A DNA stretch of 64,000 nucleotides. Source: JBOGTC01 sp050692055 (GTDB lineage: Bacteria > Chloroflexota > Limnocylindria > QHBO01). Numbering within the stretch: the first letter of the stretch is position 1; each line of letters begins with the position of its first letter. Below are positions 60,683-64,000 of this stretch, one piece after another. The stretch is taken from contig JBOGTC010000155.1 in NCBI GenBank assembly GCA_050692055.1, positions 12,427-76,426 on the forward strand, written 5' to 3'. Under the pieces are notes generated by a model. It was not told where the DNA came from. It was given only the letters and a program-made list of their open reading frames with translations, and did not search any database. Position numbers and translations under genes: made by a program.

Positions 60683-61006
60683 TCAGGAGATCTGGACGAG
60701 CCCCGTCAGGCTGGCGCCGATGCCGGCGAAGCGCTCCCGGAACCCGGGCGCGAATCCATACCAGATGTTCGTTCCGCGCCGCTCAGATATGAGGATGCCG
60801 GCCTCGCGCAGCACCTTGAGGTGATGGCTGATGGTCGGCTGAGTGACGTTGCAGCACTCGGTGAAGTCGCAGGCGCAGATCGCTTCGCCGCCGGCCTCGC
60901 CGAGCTGCCGGAGGATCGAGAGGCGGGTGGCATCGGCCATGGCGGACAGCAGCTGGACGTCTGGATCGGTGGCTCGCATGGTGGCAGCCAGTTTATCCAG
61001 AGACAT
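60683..61006 (-). CDS. arsR: ArsR/SmtB-family metal(loid)-responsive repressor
   Basis: A 107-residue winged-helix repressor. The helix-turn-helix is NVTQPTISHHLKVLREAGIL. Just before it, ICACDFTECC (C44, C46, C51, C52) matches the alpha-3 Cys-x-Cys inducer site of ArsR/SmtB proteins (ELCVCDL in E. coli ArsR). The open frame runs 183 codons upstream on the minus strand through the divergent genes, which is not real. It faces a promoter for two Cys-containing small ORFs and sits near arsC. Confidence 0.92.
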   Translation of the reverse strand: MSLDKLAATMRATDPDVQLLSAMADATRLSILRQLGEAGGEAICACDFTECCNVTQPTISHHLKVLREAGILISERRGTNIWYGFAPGFRERFAGIGASLTGLVQIS

Positions 61007-61011
61007 ATATA

Positions 61012-61041
61012 TTGACAAGTATCGATGTAGCGCACTATCCT
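61012..61041 (+). promoter_or_regulatory. Promoter of the cysteine-peptide operon in the arsR divergent region
   Basis: TTGACA (61012-61017) and TATCCT (61036-61041) are 18 bp apart. The AT-rich stretch ACATATATATTGACAAGTATCGATGT around 61004-61028 is unlike the surrounding high-GC sequence and lies directly upstream of arsR on the other strand, so an ArsR operator here would control both directions. Confidence 0.6.
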
Positions 61042-61060
61042 GAGGCGCCGACACGGACCG

Positions 61061-61249
61061 ATGAGGGAACCACGAATGAGCCTCAACCATTTCCTGCTGG
61101 CGGATGCGACACATGCCGACCGCCTGCGCACGGCGGACGAGGCTCGCGCTCGTCGGGCCCTGCGCCGCGCGCTCGAGTGCTGCCGACGTTCGCTGCTGAG
61201 CCTGCTCGGCATCCAGCGCCGCGGAACTCCCTGCGGAGCCGCCTGCTGA
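61061..61249 (+). CDS. Small Cys-containing protein of the arsR operon
   Basis: A 62-residue product, family not recognised. It is Arg/Ala/Leu-rich and helical, with a Cys-Cys pair mid-chain (ALECCRRSLL) and a C-terminal PCGAAC. The ATG at 61061 lies inside a GGACCGATG copy; a second in-frame ATG is at 61076. It lies between an ArsR-type promoter and the nine-cysteine peptide gene, so it may be a metal-binding partner. That it is expressed is inference. Confidence 0.5.
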   Translation: MREPRMSLNHFLLADATHADRLRTADEARARRALRRALECCRRSLLSLLGIQRRGTPCGAAC

Positions 61250-61291
61250 AGCTCGACCCGTCGCCAAGAGCCAGCGAAAGGAGGTGAGACG

Positions 61292-61372
61292 ATGCTCAGA
61301 CGCGCCTGTGGCTGCGACTGCGACTGCGGTGACTGCGGCCCTGACTGCTGTCCGACCGGTCCCTGCTGCTGA
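61292..61372 (+). CDS. Nine-cysteine, 26-residue metallothionein-like peptide
   Basis: A very short ORF with nine cysteines among 26 residues (positions 6, 8, 10, 12, 15, 19, 20, 25, 26), in Cys-x-Cys, Cys-x2-Cys and Cys-Cys arrangements interspersed with Gly and Asp. It ends Cys-Cys-stop. A perfect AAGGAGGTGA ribosome site at 61278-61287 lies at ideal distance from the ATG, much stronger than for most genes here. No known family is recognised; the pattern is that of a metal or arsenite chelator. It follows the 62-residue ORF by 42 bp under the same ArsR-region promoter, with arsC on the other side. Confidence 0.7.
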   Translation: MLRRACGCDCDCGDCGPDCCPTGPCC

Positions 61373-61424
61373 ACTGAACGGCCGGGGAGCGACAAGGCAT
61401 GGTCGTACCCCCGGCCGCCGTCGA

Positions 61425-61892
61425 CTATTCGCGAATGCGGGTCGGTTCGGGAATCGGCAGGTCGTCCCGGCCCGCGGCCAGGATGAACATATGGACCCGG
61501 TCGCGGATGACATCGCGAGCCTCGCGAAAGGCCGCCAGTCGCGCTTCCTCGTCACCTTCCACAGCCGACGGATCGTCGATGCTCCAGTGGGCCTGGTTCT
61601 GCACGCCGGGAATGGTTGGGCACGCCTCGCGAGCCTGGTCGCAGACCGTGATCAGCCAGGTGAAGGCCTCACCCAGGAACGGCCCCAGGGTCTTCGATGA
61701 CTGGCGACGGATGTCGATTCCGATCTCGTCCATGACCGCGATCGCCTCCGGACGCACCTGCGTCGCTTCGGTTCCGGCGCTGAAGGCCTCGAACGTCTCG
61801 CTGCCCCACGCGCGCAGCATCCCCTCGGCCATCTGGCTTCGAGCGCTGTTGTGGGTGCAGACGAAGAGAACACGCCTCGGATCTGTGCTCAT
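61425..61892 (-). CDS. arsC: Arsenate reductase, thioredoxin-coupled LMW-phosphatase type
   Basis: Reduces arsenate to arsenite with a Cys relay, 155 residues. The P-loop is C12-THNSA-R18 (C-x5-R) and the relay pair is C84-x6-C91 in TVCDQAREACP, matching C10, C82 and C89 of Staphylococcus ArsC. The WSIDDPS loop supplies the catalytic Asp. It is convergent with the Cys-peptide gene. A TAGCAT hexamer lies 8 nt before the ATG, with no ribosome site. Confidence 0.93.
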   Translation of the reverse strand: MSTDPRRVLFVCTHNSARSQMAEGMLRAWGSETFEAFSAGTEATQVRPEAIAVMDEIGIDIRRQSSKTLGPFLGEAFTWLITVCDQAREACPTIPGVQNQAHWSIDDPSAVEGDEEARLAAFREARDVIRDRVHMFILAAGRDDLPIPEPTRIRE

Positions 61893-62391
61893 CGCTACCG
61901 ATGCTACGCCGCCGATGTCAACGCCGTGTCAAGGACCGTCAATGTCCACATTGGGGATGCCGTGTGGATAAGTCCGGTAAGTCGCTGATAAGTCGGGGAT
62001 AAGGGGTATTGCGTGGGGTTCCGAGCGGCACCTATGCTCTGGTTGTTCCGAAGGGGCAGCCAACGGCACCAGAGATTGCATCAACGGTCCGGCGGCGGTT
62101 CCTTCGGGACTTTTCTATGTGCGCGGCCCTGTGCCCCGGCCGCGTTGCCCCTTCGCGTCGCGTTCCCCCTTCGCGTCGCGTTTCGCCGCCTCCGTTCCGC
62201 CGCCTCCGTTGCCCCGTCTGCGTTGCATGAGATGGAGGTAACGGCGAAGAAGTGAGCCGAAACGGCCGGAAGTTCGCCGCCTGTTGCATGAGGTGCAACC
62301 AGCGGGGAACGCGGCCCGGAGATCGGCCCTTACTTCCCTGTTACCTCCATGTGGTGAAAATTTCTGCGGAAGCTCCGGGGTATCCGGGCGG
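61893..62391. repeat. Gene-free spacer with inverted-repeat element E and short tandem repeats
   Basis: About 499 bp with no supported gene. It holds TGTCAA twice (61916 and 61927), an 18 bp-period repeat of CCCTTCGCGTCGCGTT (62149-62182), a 14 bp-period repeat of CGCCGCCTCCGTT (62184-62210), a perfect hairpin GTTGCA-TGAGG-TGCAAC (62283-62299) and an exact 11 bp inverted repeat ATGGAGGTAAC (62232-62242) / GTTACCTCCAT (62340-62350). Short frames here look like repeat read-through. Confidence 0.55.
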
Positions 62392-63129
62392 TCAGGCTTC
62401 TCGTCCGAGGTCTCGCTGCAGGCGTCGGACGACCTCGGCCGTCTCATCGTCCGGACCATGGCCGGGTTCGGAGGCGGGCCCGGCGAAGGTACCGAACTGG
62501 CGATCACCTGCGTCGCCCAGCCCCGGCACGATGTACCCGCGCTCGTTCAGGTGGGAGTCGACCGCCGCCACGTGAATGTCGACGTCCGGGTGCGCAGCCG
62601 AGAGGGTGGCGATCCCCTCCGGCGCGGCGATGAGCGACACCTGCTTCACCCGCGCGGCGCCCCATGCTTTGAGAATGTCGACGGTCGCGGCGGCCGAACC
62701 GCCGGTGGCCAGCATCGGGTCGAGGATGAGGCACACCTGGACCGTCGCCGCGTCGGGCAGCTTGTTGTAGTACTCGACCGGCTTGAGCGTCCGCTCGTCG
62801 CGGTACAGGCCGATGTGCCACACCTCGGCCGTCGGCAGTAGCTCGAGCATGGCATCGACCATCCCCAGGCCGGCGCGCAGGATCGGGATCAGGCCCACGC
62901 GGGGCTCGAGCACGGCGCCGTCCATCGGCTCCAGCGGAGTCTCGATCGGCGTAGGCTGGGTGGCAAGGTCGGCCATCGCCTCGTAGCCGAGCAGCCAGGT
63001 CAGCTCGCGGACGAGCTCGCGAAACGTCTTGGGCTCGGTGCCCTTGTCGCGCAGCAGCGACAGCTTGTGCGCCAGCAGCGGATGGCGGCTGACGTGGACC
63101 GATGTCGGGAGGGCGGGCGCGTCTGGCAT
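62392..63129 (-). CDS. upp: Uracil phosphoribosyltransferase
   Basis: Salvages uracil to UMP with PRPP. The 245-residue product is about 35 longer than usual because of a C-terminal tail beyond the family end. The PRPP loop is LDPMLATGGSAAA, the uracil-binding motif is YIVPGLGDAGDRQFGT, and RAGLGMVDAM marks the N-terminal half. A TAGAAT hexamer lies 8 nt before the ATG (63138-63143), suggesting a leaderless message. Confidence 0.94.
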   Translation of the reverse strand: MPDAPALPTSVHVSRHPLLAHKLSLLRDKGTEPKTFRELVRELTWLLGYEAMADLATQPTPIETPLEPMDGAVLEPRVGLIPILRAGLGMVDAMLELLPTAEVWHIGLYRDERTLKPVEYYNKLPDAATVQVCLILDPMLATGGSAAATVDILKAWGAARVKQVSLIAAPEGIATLSAAHPDVDIHVAAVDSHLNERGYIVPGLGDAGDRQFGTFAGPASEPGHGPDDETAEVVRRLQRDLGREA

Positions 63130-63374
63130 CGGCGCCGATTCTAGTCCTCGGCAGGGTGCTTAGCCGCCGCTCCGCAGGTCCGAACGCACCTCCGCTGTCT
63201 GCGCCGGCCGATCCGCTGCCCGATGACCACGAGCTGATACGAAATCGCGCAAGCTTGACACGGGACTACCTCCACTGGCGGCATGCTGGTAGGCTTACCA
63301 TCCTTACACGACCCATCGCGCAACGGACCGTGCCCAGGCCGTCGCTCGGCCCGTACCAGGAGGAGGAGGAGAGC

Positions 63375-64000
63375 ATGGTCTTCGGATCCAAGCGTGAAAC
63401 CAAGCCGGATGCCCTCTCGCGCGAGGACGTCGTCGGTAACCTGTATCCGGACAGCCTTACCAGTGAGGTCGACGTGGCACAGTCACCCAGTGAGTTCCGC
63501 CGCGAGGACCGCGGCAACGAGAGCGTCATCGATCCGCATGCCCGCTTCAACGGCAAGTACGTCTCGGACCGCGACCTGCGGATCGAGGGCGAGGCACAGG
63601 GCGAGATCGAATGCCAGGGCACGCTGATCATCAGCCCCCAGGCACGCGTACGCAGCGCCATCAAGGCCCACAACGTCATCGTCAACGGCGATTACGAGGG
63701 CGATGTGGACTGCGGCGGCCGCTTCGAGATCGGCTCGACCGGCCGTGTGAAGGGCGCCATCAAGACGCAGGTCCTCGTGGTCAAGGAGGGCGCGCACTGG
63801 GAAGGCGGCGTCACCATGACGCGTGAGCCGAGCGCACGCCCGCAGCCGCAACCCGGCCAGGGTGCCCAGCCGCAGCCAGCGCCGCGCGGCCAGCCCGCGC
63901 CGGCCGGAGGTGCGGTCGGCGGCCAGGGAAGCATCTTCAGCAAGGGCGATCGCGTGGGAGCGCAGCCGCGCGAGGGTCAGCGCGTGGGTCTGCGCGAGGG
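63375..64000 (+). CDS. Bactofilin (polymer-forming cytoskeletal protein), C-terminus cut by window
   Basis: Open to the end of the window for 208 codons. The central beta-helix region (SVIDPHARFNGKYVSDRDLR, GEAQGEIECQGTLIISPQA, VRSAIKAHNVIVNGDYEGDV, VKGAIKTQVLVVKEGAHWEG) is bactofilin. An N-terminal tail of about 55 residues and a Pro/Gln/Gly-rich C-terminal tail flank it, as in polymerising members. AGGAGGAGGAGAG precedes the ATG. Likely role in cell shape or membrane organisation. Confidence 0.9.
   Translation, partial: MVFGSKRETKPDALSREDVVGNLYPDSLTSEVDVAQSPSEFRREDRGNESVIDPHARFNGKYVSDRDLRIEGEAQGEIECQGTLIISPQARVRSAIKAHNVIVNGDYEGDVDCGGRFEIGSTGRVKGAIKTQVLVVKEGAHWEGGVTMTREPSARPQPQPGQGAQPQPAPRGQPAPAGGAVGGQGSIFSKGDRVGAQPREGQRVGLRE

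Noticed and set aside
61007..61555. Longer version of ArsR (290 residues)
   Set aside because: The extension is antisense to the promoter and the Cys-peptide genes, and ArsR proteins are about 100-120 residues.
62009..62298. Short ORFs on both strands in the upp-arsC spacer
   Set aside because: They coincide with 14 and 18 bp tandem repeats and inverted repeats, with no ribosome site or family resemblance.

Overview
The window is a 64 kb piece of a high-GC (roughly two thirds G+C), densely packed bacterial chromosome. It holds about 64 protein genes on both strands, one tRNA-Gly, no rRNA, no CRISPR array and no recognisable insertion sequence or prophage. The gene set fits a Gram-positive-like or monoderm Terrabacteria lineage: an SLH-domain protease, many lipoproteins, a SUF system of the SufU type, a CysO/CysM/Mec cysteine pathway, two Lgt homologues and no LPS genes. 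Chloroflexota (for example a Limnocylindria/Ellin6529-like lineage) is my best guess. This is inference; no marker gene here settles it.

Layout. 1-7.5 kb: a TctC-type binding lipoprotein (cut by the window edge), GNAT enzymes, OsmC, ATP-type PEP carboxykinase, a kelch lipoprotein and a nitrilase coupled to a GntR/sugar-binding regulator. 7.5-10.8 kb: a sugar-type ABC importer (binding protein and two permeases, no ATPase) under a GTATAG/CTATAC operator. 11.1-12.9 kb: an orphan GAF-PAS histidine kinase and tRNA-Gly(CCC). 12.9-18.6 kb: a metallo-hydrolase and a tightly overlapping block with a COG1964/Tes-like radical SAM enzyme, two small membrane proteins and a divergent Lgt homologue, followed by rsgA and a GNAT. 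18.6-23.1 kb: an unrecognised 403-residue protein, an FAD reductase, arylamine N-acetyltransferase and a frameshifted lipoprotein.

23.4-33.1 kb is the main biosynthetic block: sufB-sufD-Rieske-rrf2-sufC-sufS-sufU, then a rhodanese-MoeB protein, CysO, CysM and the Mec peptidase. It links sulfur mobilisation, Fe-S assembly and protein-thiocarboxylate cysteine synthesis. 33.1-43.7 kb: a divergent SLH subtilase, M24 and M20 peptidases, a MerR-like regulator, an SRPBCC protein, an acyltransferase and an MFS carrier. 43.9-47.6 kb: canonical lgt and a CBS/CGL transsulfuration pair. 48-55.7 kb: a TetR-controlled beta-oxidation operon (HAD/ECH fusion, thiolase, acyl-CoA dehydrogenase, acyl-CoA ligase) with a palindromic operator. 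55.9-60.7 kb: MBL, GNAT, citrate synthase/malate dehydrogenase and NUDIX. 60.7-61.9 kb: an ArsR/ArsC metalloid island carrying a 26-residue, nine-cysteine peptide. The window ends with upp and a bactofilin cut by the edge.

Signals beyond single genes. (1) The octamer GGACCGAT occurs 38 times counting both strands, where base composition predicts about two or three. (2) At least 13 genes have a TANNNT -10-like hexamer ending 6-9 nt before the start codon, which suggests frequent leaderless mRNAs. (3) Five intergenic spacers carry inverted repeats 75-111 bp apart, several built on TGCAAC, which suggests a dispersed element family.
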